Shown: positions 1-9,617, counted from the stretch's first letter. The stretch: 64,000 nt of DNA from Rossellomorea vietnamensis (GCF_008180615.1 NZ_VTEH01000006.1:63040-127039), one strand, 5' to 3'. The notes: generated by a model not told the origin, from the letters alone. Program-made: numbers and translations.

Positions 1-145
1 TTCCGCCCCAGTCGCGCGACTCCGCGGGGCGGGCGCCCGGCCTCCTCGAGAGGAAGGTTCCGTTCCAGTGGGTACGGAACCCGGGTATCACCTGTCCCGC
101 TAGTCCCGCAGGAGGTCGCACGCCTTCCGCTCCAATCCTTCTACG
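1..145. repeat. GC-rich palindromic repeat, copy A (left end cut by window)
   Basis: The right arm (about 91-145, with GTCCCGCAGGAGGTCGCAC) is nearly identical to the right arm of the copy at 17751-17877, and the left arm carries the matching GACTCCGCGGGGCGGGC. The arms are inverted relative to each other, so the element can fold into a long imperfect hairpin. Repeats of this look are common between genes in Bacillaceae. The left end is truncated by the window edge. Confidence 0.7.
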
Positions 146-207
146 TAAAAGGGGAGGAGGAAAAAATCATTCAAAAGGAACAATCTTTTAGAAAAGAGCC
201 TTCTTAA

Positions 208-375
208 CAGATAAGTATAAAATTTAAGTTCGAATTTAGGGAGCGTTTATGAATCCGGCTTCACCGCCCAGCCCCTCGGAGTCAAATAACCCTTGGCGAA
301 TAAAAGGAAAGACCGCCTTTTTTTCTCCTGAGAACATTTGCCTGTCGGGGCTAAAAGGGTTGCTTGTACTTTTTT
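208..375 (+). repeat. Dispersed hairpin element, copy 1
   Basis: An AT-rich leader (208-254, GTTCGAATTTAGGGAGCG) is followed by CAGCCCCTCGGAGTCAAATAA, an inner hairpin (TTGGCGAA / TTCTCCTGAG), TTGCCTGTCGGGGCTAAAAG and a T-run. The two outer blocks are inverted (AGCCCC / GGGGCT). The same layout recurs at 3330, 13426, 13551, 14934, 37905 and in partial form elsewhere, always in this orientation. Confidence 0.8.
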
Positions 376-825
376 AAAAAGCCCTTAAAAAGCATCTTCA
401 TCTTAGGGTCTTCTGTGCATTTTGCCTTGAATAAGTAGAGAATTGCTCATTTGATTAAAGGATGTATGAGTAATGGGTTAAGGAGAGCCTGAAATTACAT
501 GCAGAGGCTGCTATCTGACATTGCATTTCTCAACTTGGAAATCGGATTAGTCAGAATTTGTATCGGGCAGCACTGAATCTCAAAGATAGAGGGATCGCTA
601 GTCAGAAGGCATTCATTCGCATTTCGACATTTTCATTGAAAAGAGAAGAGTGGTACAGTACGTGCATTGTCGGCTTTACTGTGCGTTCAAAAGTGTCTAA
701 TTTGCGACAAACGTCGAAAAAGTACTGCTTAGGACTTTTACTTTCTTTCTATTTAAAGTAAAATAAATATTGTTTATAATAAACACAACCTATACTATCA
801 ACTGTTACATAAGGGAGGTTAATTT
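376..825. other. Intergenic stretch upstream of cccA
   Basis: No convincing gene is seen. A 67-codon open frame at 558-761 has no ribosome site and no recognisable protein features. A TATACT hexamer at 791-796 with a TTGTTT at 770-775 (15-bp gap) is a possible but weak sigma-A promoter for cccA. In B. subtilis sigA lies upstream of cccA; here it would be outside the window. Confidence 0.5.
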
Positions 826-1203
826 ATGAATCGCAATCCGATTATTCCATTCGTTCTTATTATGGTTTTTGGAATCGGCCTTGTTTTCTTTATGTCTTTA
901 GAAGGATTGAATAACTCTGAAGAGATGGCAGAAGGACATGGTGAAGGTACGGAAGAGACTGAAGAGGGCGGTACAGCTGAAGGCGGCGAGTTCGATCCTC
1001 AAGCTCATTATGAGAAAGCGTGTATCTCTTGTCACGGTGGAAACTATGAAGGTGGAGCAGGTCCGGCTCTTACTGGTCTTGGTGACCGTTATTCTCAGGA
1101 AGAAATCGTGGATATTCTTCAAAACGGTAAAGGCAGCGGAATGCCAGCCGGTCTTGTACCTGGAAACGAAGAAGCCATGGCAGAATGGTTACTGGAATTA
1201 TAA
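826..1203 (+). CDS. cccA: Membrane-anchored cytochrome c-550
   Basis: A 125-residue small c-type cytochrome of the CccA family, which carries electrons on the outer face of the membrane. An uncleaved N-terminal membrane segment (about residues 6-24) is followed by an acidic, Gly/Glu-rich linker (30-56) and a single heme domain with CISCH (66-70) as heme attachment site. Met106 in GSGMPAG is the likely distal ligand. The start has a good GGGAGG site at 812-817. It is followed at once by a terminator, so it is probably monocistronic or the end of an upstream rpoD operon as in B. subtilis. Confidence 0.93.
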   Translation: MNRNPIIPFVLIMVFGIGLVFFMSLEGLNNSEEMAEGHGEGTEETEEGGTAEGGEFDPQAHYEKACISCHGGNYEGGAGPALTGLGDRYSQEEIVDILQNGKGSGMPAGLVPGNEEAMAEWLLEL

Positions 1204-1210
1204 TTCTCTG

Positions 1211-1245
1211 AAAAAGTTCTTTGCTCATGCAAAGGACTTTTTTTT
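1211..1245 (+). terminator. Terminator of cccA
   Basis: Stem AAGTTCTTTGC, loop TCAT, then GCAAAGGACTT followed by eight T. Confidence 0.85.
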
Positions 1246-1336
1246 GTAATGAAACTTGGTTAGAATGAAAAGCGTAAAGGATACGCGTTCGATCTTATAA
1301 CCGTTAAAAACCAAATACATACTAAAAGGTGAAAAT

Positions 1337-2056
1337 ATGAATTCAGAGAAATTATCGAAGAGGTTAGAAGTTGTTGTCTCATTTATCCCCCAGGGCTCCA
1401 GGATTGCCGACATCGGCTCCGATCATGCCTACCTGCCTTGCTATGCCGTGGACAAAGGTATCGCGGTTTCAGGGGTAGCAGGGGAAGTAGCGGAGGGCCC
1501 GTATCAATCCGCAGTCAAACAGGTGAAGTATTCGCAGCTGGAAGATTCCATATCTGTCCGTAAAGGAGATGGACTTCAAGTTATCCAGCCCCATGAAACG
1601 GACTGCATAACCATTGCCGGTATGGGAGGAGCCTTAATAGCCAGTATCCTGGAAAATGGTAAAAGTAAACTTGAGGGAGTCAGCCGTCTGGTTCTTCAGC
1701 CAAATGTGGGGGCATCCTCCATCAGAAAGTGGCTGTTGAAAAATGGCTGGGAATTGAAGGCCGAACAGATTTTGGAAGAAGATGATAAAATATATGAAGT
1801 CCTCGCCGCAGATAAAGGAAATCCAGAAGAGCCTTATACAGAGGCGGATAGGGACAGTGAACTGCTGCTTGGTCCTTTTTTAATGAAAGAGAATAGTTCT
1901 GTGTTTAAGCGAAAGTGGAAACACGAATTAAAGCAATGGAAGACGATCATAGACAAAATGGAAGCAGCTGAAGATTCTCCTCAATTGAGGGAGAGAAGAG
2001 CTGGAATCCAAAAGAAAATAGAGATTGTTGAGGAGGTATTGGATGAAAACCGTTAA
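1337..2056 (+). CDS. trmK: tRNA (adenine(22)-N(1))-methyltransferase TrmK
   Basis: A 239-residue class I SAM-dependent methyltransferase of the TrmK (YqfN) family, which makes m1A22 in tRNA-Ser and tRNA-Tyr type substrates. The SAM-binding loop is near residues 21-31 (ADIGSDHAYLP), and TIAGMGGALI (about 94-103) is the family motif. The C-terminal third is a charged helical region. The start follows AAAGGTG with good spacing. The end overlaps the nif3 start by 14 bases, indicating translational coupling in a two-gene operon, as in many Firmicutes. Confidence 0.93.
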   Translation: MNSEKLSKRLEVVVSFIPQGSRIADIGSDHAYLPCYAVDKGIAVSGVAGEVAEGPYQSAVKQVKYSQLEDSISVRKGDGLQVIQPHETDCITIAGMGGALIASILENGKSKLEGVSRLVLQPNVGASSIRKWLLKNGWELKAEQILEEDDKIYEVLAADKGNPEEPYTEADRDSELLLGPFLMKENSSVFKRKWKHELKQWKTIIDKMEAAEDSPQLRERRAGIQKKIEIVEEVLDENR

Positions 2057-3161
2057 TGGCCATGAAATCATCTCGCTGTTCGAGGCCCTCGCACCAAAAG
2101 AGCTTGCTGAAGAAGGAGATAAGATCGGCCTGCAAATAGGAAGGCTTAACCAAAAGATAGAAAAAGTAATGATTACCCTGGATGTCCTTGAAGAAGTTGT
2201 GGATGAAGCCGTCGAAAAAGGCGTTAAATTGATCATTGCCCATCATCCTCCATTGTTCAGATCCTTAAAGTCCATTCGGACAGACACGGTTCAGGGAAGA
2301 ATGATCGAAAAGCTGATTAAAAATGACATATCTGTTTATGCGGCACATACCAATCTGGATGTAGCGAAGGGCGGTGTAAATGATTTATTGGCAGAGGCTT
2401 TGGAATTGAAGGATACAAAGGTATTGCTTCCGACCTTCCGTGAGAAATTAAAGAAGCTGGCTGTATTCGTACCTGAAGAAGACGCTGATAAGGTCAGGAA
2501 AGCACTGGGAGATGCCGGTGCCGGACATATAGGAAATTACAGTCACTGTACTTTTTCAAGTCCGGGTACAGGCCGCTTCCTGCCCGGTGAAGGAACGGAT
2601 CCGCATATTGGAGAAAGAGGCAAAATGGCAGAAGCTTCGGAAGTTAGAGTCGAAACCATTTATCCTGAAAAGTTGGAAAAGAAAGTGTTGAAAGCCTTGA
2701 TTAAAAGCCACCCTTACGAAGAAGCTGCATATGACATCATGCCGGTGGATAACGAGGGAGAAACTTTAGGGCTGGGCAGAGTTGGAAAACTTTCATCACC
2801 GATGTCTCTGAAGGAGTTTGCATCTTATGTAAAAGAGAAGCTTGGTGTGGGAAATGTAAGGGTAACCGGTTCCTTATCAGACACAATTCAAAAAGTCGCT
2901 GTATTGGGCGGAGATGGAAATAAATTCATCCATAGTGCTAAGTACAGTGGTGCAGATGCCTTTGTGACTGGAGATTTATACTACCATACTGCTCATGATG
3001 CAATGATGCTTGGACTCAATGTAGTGGATGCAGGGCATCATATCGAAAAAGTGATGAAAGAAGGCGTTGCCCGGTGGATGACTCATAGATGCCGGGAAAA
3101 AGGAATGGAAGTGGAGTTTGTAGTTTCAAAGGTGAATACCGATCCATTTACATTTTTATAA
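2043..3161 (+). CDS. yqfO: Nif3-like dinuclear metal center protein (YqfO)
   Basis: A 372-residue member of the NIF3/DUF34 family with the Bacillus-type inserted PII/CutA-like domain in the middle. Metal-ligand motifs are visible near both ends: IIAHHPPLF (about 70) and YAAHTNLD (about 104) in the first half, and HHIEK (about 332) in the second. The ATG at 2043 is chosen because GAGGAGG sits 8 bases before it; an upstream in-frame ATG at 2025 would place that site inside the gene. The exact substrate is unknown in the family; roles in metal or GTP cyclohydrolase-type chemistry have been proposed. Confidence 0.92.
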   Translation: MKTVNGHEIISLFEALAPKELAEEGDKIGLQIGRLNQKIEKVMITLDVLEEVVDEAVEKGVKLIIAHHPPLFRSLKSIRTDTVQGRMIEKLIKNDISVYAAHTNLDVAKGGVNDLLAEALELKDTKVLLPTFREKLKKLAVFVPEEDADKVRKALGDAGAGHIGNYSHCTFSSPGTGRFLPGEGTDPHIGERGKMAEASEVRVETIYPEKLEKKVLKALIKSHPYEEAAYDIMPVDNEGETLGLGRVGKLSSPMSLKEFASYVKEKLGVGNVRVTGSLSDTIQKVAVLGGDGNKFIHSAKYSGADAFVTGDLYYHTAHDAMMLGLNVVDAGHHIEKVMKEGVARWMTHRCREKGMEVEFVVSKVNTDPFTFL

Positions 3162-3171
3162 GACATAAAAA

Positions 3172-3215
3172 AAACAGGAAAGCAGGCATTCGTTACGAAT
3201 GCCTGCTTTTCTGTT
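3172..3215 (+). terminator. Terminator of trmK-yqfO
   Basis: Perfect 11-bp stem GCAGGCATTCG / CGAATGCCTGC around a TTA loop, extended by flanking ACAGGAAA / TTTTCTGT pairing. Confidence 0.9.
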
Positions 3216-3268
3216 AAAAAATGATAAATTATTATCCCTCTAAGGACAACTATTAACTATGTTATCCT

Positions 3269-3321
3269 CTTCCAGCCCCTCAGAGTTAAATAATTTGGGG
3301 CCGAAAAGGCAAATGAGCGTT
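3269..3321 (+). repeat. Degenerate fragment of the dispersed hairpin element
   Basis: TTCCAGCCCCTCAGAGTTAAATAA resembles the start of the full copies but the inner hairpin and right arm are missing or scrambled. It lies just ahead of a complete copy, suggesting a tandem pair with one decayed member. Confidence 0.5.
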
Positions 3322-3329
3322 TGTTCAAA

Positions 3330-3503
3330 GATAAGAAAGTATAAAAATTTTCAGATCGAAAATTAGGCAGCGTTTCTGAATCCAGCTCCAGCGCCTAGCC
3401 CCTCGGGGTCAAATAACCCCTGGAGAATAAAAGGAAAGCCCATCTTTTTTTCTCCAGGGAACATTTGCCTGTCGGGGCTAAAAGGGGCGCTTGCGCTTTT
3501 TTT
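3330..3503 (+). repeat. Dispersed hairpin element, copy 3
   Basis: Leader 3330-3380 (GATCGAAAATTAGGCAGCG) plus body: AGCGCCTAGCCCCTCGGGG, inner stem CCCCTGGAGAA / TTCTCCAGGG, then GTCGGGGCTAAAAG, GGCGCTTGCGC and T-run. The outer arms AGCGCCTAGCCCC and GGGGCTAAAAGGGGCGCT are imperfect inverted repeats. The right end stops one base short of the ispH stop codon on the opposite strand. Confidence 0.85.
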
Positions 3504-3504
3504 A

Positions 3505-4461
3505 TTATTCCACTGCCGTCTTCGGTTTTTTGACTTTGGGAAGAATTTTGTTCAAAGGCACTTTCTTCTCCCTTGTCCATGTTTCTTCATTTTCGGTGTC
3601 GAATTGGCTGATGAAGTTCATTACTTCCTTCACAATAGGAGTAGGTGTGGAAGCTCCTGCTGTCACGGCAACCAATTCTGCATCTTTGATCCATTCAATT
3701 TGAAGCTCGCTGATATCCGCAATGCGATAAGCTTTTGTGCCGGCAATTTCTTCTGAAACTTGAGCAAGGCGGTTGGAGTTATTGCTTTTAGGATCTCCGA
3801 CTACAATGAGAACGTCTGCCTCGCCCGCTTGTTCGGCTACAGCTTCCTGACGTACTTGTGTAGCCAGGCAGATCTCCTTGTGCACTTCTACCTGCGGGTA
3901 CTTCTCTCTTACTTTTTCCATTACATCGGAGACGTCCCATTGACTCATGGTGGTTTGGTTGGTGACGGTGATTTTTTCATTTGTAATGTTTAATTGTTCA
4001 ACATCATCCATCGTTTCTACGAGATGGACAATTCCGGGAGCTACACCTACAGCCCCTTCAGGCTCTGGATGTCCTTTTTTGCCGATATAGATGACATCAA
4101 AGCCTTCTGCTTCCTTAGCCCTGATAAGGTCGTGCGTCCTTGTTACATCAGGACATGTAGCATCGAGTGTGACCAGCCCTTTATCTTTTGCCAGCTGTTT
4201 TACTTCCGGGGAAACACCATGAGCTGTAAAGATGACGGTGCCTTCTGTAACCTGATCTAAGATCTCTTTGCGGTTTTTGCCGTCCAATGTGATAATGCCT
4301 TCTTCTTCAAAAGCATCCGTTACATGCTTGTTGTGGACGATCATCCCAAGGATATAGATCGGCCTTGGCAGGGATTTATCTAAAGCGGCGTTACGTGCAA
4401 TGACCATTGCATCAACGACGCCGTAACAATAGCCTCTCGGCGTGATTTTCTTAACATTCAT
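3505..4461 (-). CDS. ispH: 4-hydroxy-3-methylbut-2-enyl diphosphate reductase
   Basis: A 318-residue IspH, the last enzyme of the MEP isoprenoid pathway, which reduces HMBPP to IPP and DMAPP with a [4Fe-4S] cluster. Three conserved cluster cysteines are seen: Cys12 in PRGYCYGV, the DATCPDV cysteine and the EICLATQ cysteine. TAHGVSP and SNNSNRL are substrate-pocket motifs. Start at 4461 follows AGGAGG with a 9-base gap; a longer reading to 4545 has no ribosome site and adds no family sequence. It is transcribed alone, against yqfO. ispG, the preceding pathway step, is at 13675-14787, also reverse. Confidence 0.95.
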   Translation of the reverse strand: MNVKKITPRGYCYGVVDAMVIARNAALDKSLPRPIYILGMIVHNKHVTDAFEEEGIITLDGKNRKEILDQVTEGTVIFTAHGVSPEVKQLAKDKGLVTLDATCPDVTRTHDLIRAKEAEGFDVIYIGKKGHPEPEGAVGVAPGIVHLVETMDDVEQLNITNEKITVTNQTTMSQWDVSDVMEKVREKYPQVEVHKEICLATQVRQEAVAEQAGEADVLIVVGDPKSNNSNRLAQVSEEIAGTKAYRIADISELQIEWIKDAELVAVTAGASTPTPIVKEVMNFISQFDTENEETWTREKKVPLNKILPKVKKPKTAVE

Positions 4462-4689
4462 ATTTGAAATCCTCCTGTAAATGAAGTCGGACTGTTTATT
4501 TGTACCTACAGGGTTCATTATAAAGTAGATTCCTGTCGATGACAAAGAATCTTTTCTGAAGAAGGACCATATTAATATAACTGCTCTTTTAAGCTGTAGT
4601 TTATTTTACTCCAGGCGAGGACTTCGCGGGGCGTACAGCTGAAGCGGGAATTACTTTTAAAGCAGCATCAAGCTTTTCGAAAGGCTGTA

Positions 4690-4880
4690 TCCGCATACCT
4701 TGTTGCTTTCATAATAATTCAAAGAGCCGGATTTCCCCCCGTATACTAAGGTTTTCTCTCAGACCTGAGAGAGCAGCTCTTTTCTTTTCCTGTTTACTAG
4801 GGTGCACCGGTGAATTATAGTTATTTTTTGGGAATTAGTCTGAAATAACAACAAAGCTTACGAAAAGAGCGAAAGAAAAA
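4690..4880. repeat. Inverted-repeat element with TTTACGAAAAGAGC-type ends
   Basis: Left arm GGCTGTATCCGCATACCTTGTTGCTTTC (4690-4710 region) pairs imperfectly with right arm AACAACAAAGCTTACGAAAAGAGC (about 4849-4872). The inner part TACTAAGGTTTTCTCTCAGACCTGAG and GCAGCTCTTTTCTT is repeated at 15155-15202. It fills most of the gap between ispH and yqfQ; the remaining 4546-4690 shows no gene. Confidence 0.6.
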
Positions 4881-4913
4881 GCCCTCATCCCTTTTGGTGA
4901 GAGCGCTGGCTGG

Positions 4914-5555
4914 CTATACATATAACTTTGGTTTAGAATTTCCGGCTGTGGAAGCTTCTTTAGGTTTTCTTGCAGAATTTGATGATTTTCTTTTACTCTT
5001 TTTGCTGGATGAAGCTGTCTTTGCTTGAATTTCTTCCTTTTCTTCTATTTCATCTTCAATAACTTCAGCTGTATCTGTGGATTCTTCTTCTTCACTGGAT
5101 TCAGCGGCACTCAGCCCCCGGTAAAGCTTCCACATGGCTGGGAGATTCTTGACAAGGGGACCATACTGCTGAACCTGTTGAATCATCGGTCCCATTTGCT
5201 GTGCACTCTTCAATACCTGCTGGGTGTTGTTGAGAAATCCGTTTAGTGAGCCTGGGTTCATAATGTTTTTTAAGAATGAGCCTCCCGTGGCTGGTGCGGA
5301 CCGTTGAAATCCCGCAGCTCCTTGAAGAGGATTAAATTGGCTGGCTGCTGTTTGGGCAGAGCCGCCCCTGTTAAGAATTTTAGCTAAAAGCCCGCCTGAT
5401 TTCTGTCCGGCACCTTGGGGAACCCTGCCCTGCATCCCGCCAGGTCTCATCATTCCGAATCCTGAAGGACCTGGTCCCCGCATCCCCCTTATTTGCTGAA
5501 AAGGCTGCTGTCTGAAGGAATTTGGATTAAAGGGCATTTGCTGTCTTGGCTGCAT
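4914..5555 (-). CDS. yqfQ: VrrA/YqfQ family protein
   Basis: A 213-residue low-complexity protein of the YqfQ (VrrA) family found in spore-forming bacilli. The N-terminal half is rich in Gln, Pro, Gly and Met (MRGPGPSGFGMM style). A central conserved stretch (about 95-145, with repeated QQVQQYGPLVKN-like Gln runs) is followed by an acidic block and a Lys/Ser-rich basic tail. Ribosome site AGGAGG is well placed. The biochemical function is not known; the composition suggests a structural or spore-associated role, which is inference. Confidence 0.8.
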   Translation of the reverse strand: MQPRQQMPFNPNSFRQQPFQQIRGMRGPGPSGFGMMRPGGMQGRVPQGAGQKSGGLLAKILNRGGSAQTAASQFNPLQGAAGFQRSAPATGGSFLKNIMNPGSLNGFLNNTQQVLKSAQQMGPMIQQVQQYGPLVKNLPAMWKLYRGLSAAESSEEEESTDTAEVIEDEIEEKEEIQAKTASSSKKSKRKSSNSARKPKEASTAGNSKPKLYV

Positions 5556-5955
5556 ATTGGGCCTCCTTTCTGATTTCGCTCATAAAGTCTCTTAATACAA
5601 TATGCTGAATGGGTGAAAACGTCTAAGGAAAGAGCACAAAAATAATAAATATGTGAATCTGCTAGAAGTTTTAAAAATTGTTTATTATAATGAAGAGATG
5701 GAATTTTGTCTGAGAAGAATTGATTTGTAAAATTATGCAGCTTTATTTTGAATCTGTGACAAAAAACGGTATTGTTATATAGAGGGACTGTTTTTTGCGT
5801 GGATGTTGTTTTCGTATCTGTAAATGACCCTAAGGCCTTCGTGCTTGTATCCTGTAAAGCGGAAAGTTTACGAAAGAACCTGTATGAATACCAAAGCGAG
5901 AAATCTAAGATAATCTCTTCACAATATAACATGTGACAATTTAAGGAGTGACGAA
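5556..5955. other. 400-bp divergent intergenic region, possible long leader of cshB
   Basis: No gene is supported. A TATAAT at 5686-5691 would give a leader of about 260 nt in front of cshB, but no good -35 is seen at the right distance. At 5866-5890 there is a match to the dispersed CGGAAAGTTTACGAAAGAACC motif. The spacing before the helicase start carries AAGGAGTG at 5943-5950. Confidence 0.4.
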
Positions 5956-7260
5956 ATGAAAAATCAATTTCAACAGTATGATTTTCAGCCGTTTATCAAT
6001 GAGGCCATTGAACGCCTGAAATTTTATGAGCCAACAGAAATACAGAAAAAGATGATTCCTCTGATCAACAGAGGGGAAAGCGCAATTGGACAGTCGCAAA
6101 CAGGAACAGGAAAGACACATTCTTATTTGCTGCCGATTTTGAACAAGCTGGATAAAGATTCTCAAGAGGTACAAGCCATTATTACGGCGCCGACACGGGA
6201 ACTTGCTCAGCAGATTTATCAGGAGATATTAAAGATCACTGATGAAGAGGGAATCACTTCCCGCTGTTATATTGGCGGAACGGATAAACAGCGTATGATC
6301 GACAAACTTAAAACACAGCCGCAAATTGTAGTGGGTACCCCGGGAAGGATCAATGACCTTGTGAAAGAAGGTGCGCTGCATGTACATAAAGCAGCCACGC
6401 TGGTTGTGGATGAAGCCGACTTGATGCTTGATATGGGATTCATCTATGATGTCGACCAGATAGCGGGAAGAATGCCTGAAAAGCTTCAAATCCTTGTTTT
6501 TTCAGCGACAATTCCTGAAAAGCTAAAACCATTTTTAAAGAAATACATGGAGAACCCTCAGTATGCACATGTAGAGCCTGAGCATATTTCAGCTAAAAAC
6601 ATCAAGCATATTCTCCTTCCAAGAAAAAGCCGGAAGAAAGAGGAACTGCTCTTTAACGCGCTGACCTCATTTAATCCTTATTTGGCTATTGTGTTCACTA
6701 ATACAAAGGCAAAGGCGGATGAAGTGGCGGACTTCCTGCTGGGCAAGGGAATGAAAGTTGGAAGGATCCACGGGGATCTTTCTCCGCGCGAAAGAAAGAA
6801 AGTGATGAAGCAGGTCCGTGCCCTGGAGTATCAGTATATTGTTGCAACAGATCTTGCAGCAAGAGGGATTGATATTGAAGGAGTCAGCCACATCATCAAT
6901 TACGAAATACCCGGAGAGCTTGATTTTTATATCCACAGGACGGGAAGAACCGCAAGAGCGGGTTCTTCAGGTGTTGCTGTAACGATTTATGAGCCTTCGG
7001 ACGAAGATGCTCTGAATCACTTGGAGAAAATGGGAATCACGTTTGAGAATCAAGACCTTATCCGCGGAGAGTGGGTAGAACTTGTAGACAGAAATAAACG
7101 TAAAAACCGCAAAAAAACAGAAGACAGCATCGATCAAAAGGCGAAATCACTTGTACGTAAGCCGGACAAGGTCAAACCTGGCTATAAAAAGAAAATGAAA
7201 TATAAAATGGATCAAATCAAGAAACGGGAAAGAAGAGTCAAAAGACGTAATAATTCCTGA
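5956..7260 (+). CDS. cshB: DEAD-box RNA helicase CshB
   Basis: A 434-residue ATP-dependent RNA helicase of the CshB (YqfR) type, involved in RNA unwinding and cold adaptation. It has the two RecA-like domains with all key motifs: Q-motif, SQTGTGKT (47-54), PTRELAQQ, TPGR, VDEAD (about 151), SAT, then domain 2 with TDLAARGID and HRTGRTARAG. The tail after about residue 380 is very basic (Lys/Arg-rich), typical of RNA-binding extensions. It is followed by nfo with a 33-base gap, the same order as B. subtilis. Confidence 0.95.
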   Translation: MKNQFQQYDFQPFINEAIERLKFYEPTEIQKKMIPLINRGESAIGQSQTGTGKTHSYLLPILNKLDKDSQEVQAIITAPTRELAQQIYQEILKITDEEGITSRCYIGGTDKQRMIDKLKTQPQIVVGTPGRINDLVKEGALHVHKAATLVVDEADLMLDMGFIYDVDQIAGRMPEKLQILVFSATIPEKLKPFLKKYMENPQYAHVEPEHISAKNIKHILLPRKSRKKEELLFNALTSFNPYLAIVFTNTKAKADEVADFLLGKGMKVGRIHGDLSPRERKKVMKQVRALEYQYIVATDLAARGIDIEGVSHIINYEIPGELDFYIHRTGRTARAGSSGVAVTIYEPSDEDALNHLEKMGITFENQDLIRGEWVELVDRNKRKNRKKTEDSIDQKAKSLVRKPDKVKPGYKKKMKYKMDQIKKRERRVKRRNNS

Positions 7261-7293
7261 TTGATCAAGTGAATGCAAGGGAGTTGGATACAG

Positions 7294-8187
7294 ATGGTTA
7301 AATTAGGTTCACACGTTTCCATGAGCGGAAAGAAAATGCTGCTTGGTTCAAGTGAGGAGGCAGCTGCATATGGTGCCAATACCTTCATGGTGTATACAGG
7401 TGCCCCTCAAAATACCAGAAGAAAGAAAATTGAAGACCTGAACATCGAGAATGGGCTTCTTCACATGAAGGAAAATGGAATTACCGATATCATTGTTCAT
7501 GCTCCTTATATCATCAACATAGGGAATACCACCAATCCTGCCACATTCGAACTGGGCGTAAATTTCCTGCGGTCGGAAATCGAGAGAACTGCAGCTATCG
7601 GAGCAGGGCAAATCGTCCTGCATCCGGGTGCCCACGTTGGTGCGGGTTCAGAAGCCGGCATTAAGAAAATCATAGAAGGTCTAAATGAGGTGCTGGTCAA
7701 GGATCAGGAAGTTCAGATTGCCCTTGAAACTATGGCAGGAAAAGGCTCTGAATGCGGCAGATCTTTTGAAGAGCTGGCCATGATCATAGAGGGAGTGGAA
7801 CATAATGACAGGTTGTCCGTATGCTTTGATACCTGCCATACCCATGATGCGGGATATGATATCGTCAATGATTTTGACGGCGTCTTAAATGAGTTCGATC
7901 GTATCGTCGGCATCGACCGTTTAAAGGTTCTTCACATCAATGACAGCAAGAATCCAAGCGGAGCAGCGAAAGACCGCCATGAAAATATCGGTTTCGGGCA
8001 TATCGGCTTCGATGCACTTTCAAAAATTGTCCATCATCCTCAATTGGCGGATGTCCCTAAGATACTCGAGACTCCTTTTGTAGGAGAAGACAAAAAAAAT
8101 AAAAAAGCTCCATATAAATTTGAAATAGAAATGCTGAAAAGTAAAACCTGGGACGAGGAACTGCTTCTTAAAATTCAGGAATCATAA
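7294..8187 (+). CDS. nfo: Deoxyribonuclease IV (AP endonuclease)
   Basis: A 297-residue endonuclease IV, a TIM-barrel enzyme with three zinc ions that cuts DNA at abasic sites in base-excision repair. Metal ligands fall in [40 protein letters not shown] and [11 protein letters not shown]. The ATG at 7294 is chosen since GGGAG lies ahead of it and the length then equals that of the B. subtilis protein; an in-frame ATG at 7273 gives seven extra residues without a ribosome site. Likely co-transcribed with cshB. Confidence 0.95.
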   Translation: MVKLGSHVSMSGKKMLLGSSEEAAAYGANTFMVYTGAPQNTRRKKIEDLNIENGLLHMKENGITDIIVHAPYIINIGNTTNPATFELGVNFLRSEIERTAAIGAGQIVLHPGAHVGAGSEAGIKKIIEGLNEVLVKDQEVQIALETMAGKGSECGRSFEELAMIIEGVEHNDRLSVCFDTCHTHDAGYDIVNDFDGVLNEFDRIVGIDRLKVLHINDSKNPSGAAKDRHENIGFGHIGFDALSKIVHHPQLADVPKILETPFVGEDKKNKKAPYKFEIEMLKSKTWDEELLLKIQES

Positions 8188-8194
8188 GAAAAAT

Positions 8195-8224
8195 GGGGCT
8201 TCTCTAGTAGAGAGGCCCCGCTGA
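8195..8224. terminator. Bidirectional terminator between nfo and yqfT
   Basis: Stem GGGGCTTCTCT / AGAGAGGCCCC with one mismatch and an AGT loop, between two convergent genes. Confidence 0.75.
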
Positions 8225-8227
8225 TTT

Positions 8228-8482
8228 TCAGTTAACGAATTTGGTGAATATCTTGTTGACATCTTTGGCAGTGGACGGACCGGCAATCTTGGCTATTTCC
8301 TTAATTACTTTGCTTCGTTCAGCATTATCGAAAATATTAATGTTCTTGCCTCTGAGATAGGCAGCGATTTTTTCTGCCTGGACAGGACTGATATTCACAT
8401 TGAATTGCTTCCCATAGCTTAATAAATCATCACCGGTTATGCTGTTGATCTTGTGATTAATAACATTTTGCAATAGTTTCAT
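8228..8482 (-). CDS. yqfT: DUF2624 family protein YqfT
   Basis: An 84-residue small soluble protein of the DUF2624 family. It is predicted largely helical, with LLQNVINHKIN at the start and KDVNKIFTKFV at the end. Its start has GGGGTGATG-like sequence upstream. No function is known for the family; its position between nfo and yqfU is conserved in Bacillus. Confidence 0.85.
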   Translation of the reverse strand: MKLLQNVINHKINSITGDDLLSYGKQFNVNISPVQAEKIAAYLRGKNINIFDNAERSKVIKEIAKIAGPSTAKDVNKIFTKFVN

Positions 8483-8596
8483 CGACCATCACCCCTCATA
8501 GGATACATATGAACGGGACGAGGTCTTTGTGACAACAAAAGTGTAGGAGGCTTGTTCTATTTTACTTGCTTAACGTTAAGCGGGAAGGGGAAAAGG

Positions 8597-9475
8597 ATGG
8601 CACAGCGAATACATAAAAAAGAAAGTGTTTTCCATTTAATTTACCGGTTCTTCTTTATCATTTTAGGTGCCGGGCTTGCAGCAATTTCCATTGAGCTTTT
8701 TTTAGTTCCGAATAATATTATCGATGGTGGCGTTATCGGGGTATCCTTAATTCTTGACTATCTGCTGTCCGGCATACCATTCGTCAATTTTGCAACCCTG
8801 CTGGTAGTTCTCAACCTTCCATTCATGTACTCCGGCTATAAACAAATCGGTAAAACGTTCGTGATTTCTTCTTTGGCTGGTATTGTAGCTCTAGCTGTTA
8901 TAGAGAGTTATCTTCATAATGTGGAACCATTTGTAACAGAAGAGATTCTCGCAACTGTATTTGGCGGACTGACCCTCGGTGTCGGGGTCGGCTTGGTCAT
9001 TCGGCATGGAGGTTCACTGGATGGAACGGAAATCCTCGGAATTCTGTTGACGAAGAAGCTGCCGTTTTCAGTGGGAGAATTCGTCATGTTCATCAATATC
9101 TTCATATTTGGATGGGCAGCATTTGTGTTCGGAATCGAGGAAGCGATGTATTCTGTCATGACCTATTATATTGCTTTCAAAACGATTGATACGGTCATTC
9201 AGGGGATGGATGAAACCAAAGCCGTCATCATTGTGTCTGACTATTACACAGAGGTATCAGATGCCATTTTGCAAAGGCTTGGCAGAGGTACGACGATGCT
9301 TAAGGGCCGCGGCGGCTACACAGACAATGACAAAGAAGTGATTTATGTAGTAGTAACAAGGCTTGAAGTGATGAAGCTGAAGGGGATAGTGTCCGATGTG
9401 GATGCCAATGCCTTCATTACGATTATGAGTACCCAGGAAACCAAAGGGGCAAGGTTCAAATCAGCTATTCATTAA
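8597..9475 (+). CDS. yqfU: YitT family membrane protein YqfU
   Basis: A 292-residue membrane protein of the YitT/DUF161 family with the C-terminal DUF2179 soluble domain. Five or six hydrophobic segments occupy residues 15-190, with the family pattern [14 protein letters not shown] and [10 protein letters not shown]. The C-terminal domain has [13 protein letters not shown] and [12 protein letters not shown]. The ATG at 8597 is chosen because GGGGAAAAGG lies directly before it. Function is unproven; a terminator follows at 9529. Confidence 0.88.
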   Translation: MAQRIHKKESVFHLIYRFFFIILGAGLAAISIELFLVPNNIIDGGVIGVSLILDYLLSGIPFVNFATLLVVLNLPFMYSGYKQIGKTFVISSLAGIVALAVIESYLHNVEPFVTEEILATVFGGLTLGVGVGLVIRHGGSLDGTEILGILLTKKLPFSVGEFVMFINIFIFGWAAFVFGIEEAMYSVMTYYIAFKTIDTVIQGMDETKAVIIVSDYYTEVSDAILQRLGRGTTMLKGRGGYTDNDKEVIYVVVTRLEVMKLKGIVSDVDANAFITIMSTQETKGARFKSAIH

Positions 9476-9528
9476 AGATTCTCTAGCAGAAAGAAGATCA
9501 ATTGAATGGGATATTGCTGAGGAAGTAG

Positions 9529-9566
9529 TAAGAAAAGAGCTGTTCATGCGGGCAGCTCTTTTCTTT
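9529..9566 (+). terminator. Terminator of yqfU
   Basis: AAGAAAAGAGCTG and CAGCTCTTTTCTT form a long A/T-rich stem. The GCAGCTCTTTTCTT arm is the same as in the repeats at 4780 and 15190, so this may be a repeat-derived terminator. Confidence 0.75.
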
Positions 9567-9617
9567 CTTGCTTACGGTTATTTCGACTCAATTATGGAGG
9601 TAGTTTCCAAATCTATA

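Noticed and set aside
558..761. 67-codon open frame upstream of cccA
   Set aside because: No ribosome site, no protein-like composition, lies in a repeat-rich intergenic region.
4546..4690. T-box or metabolite riboswitch in front of ispH or in other leaders
   Set aside because: No conserved T-box sequence or riboswitch core was found in any leader of the window.
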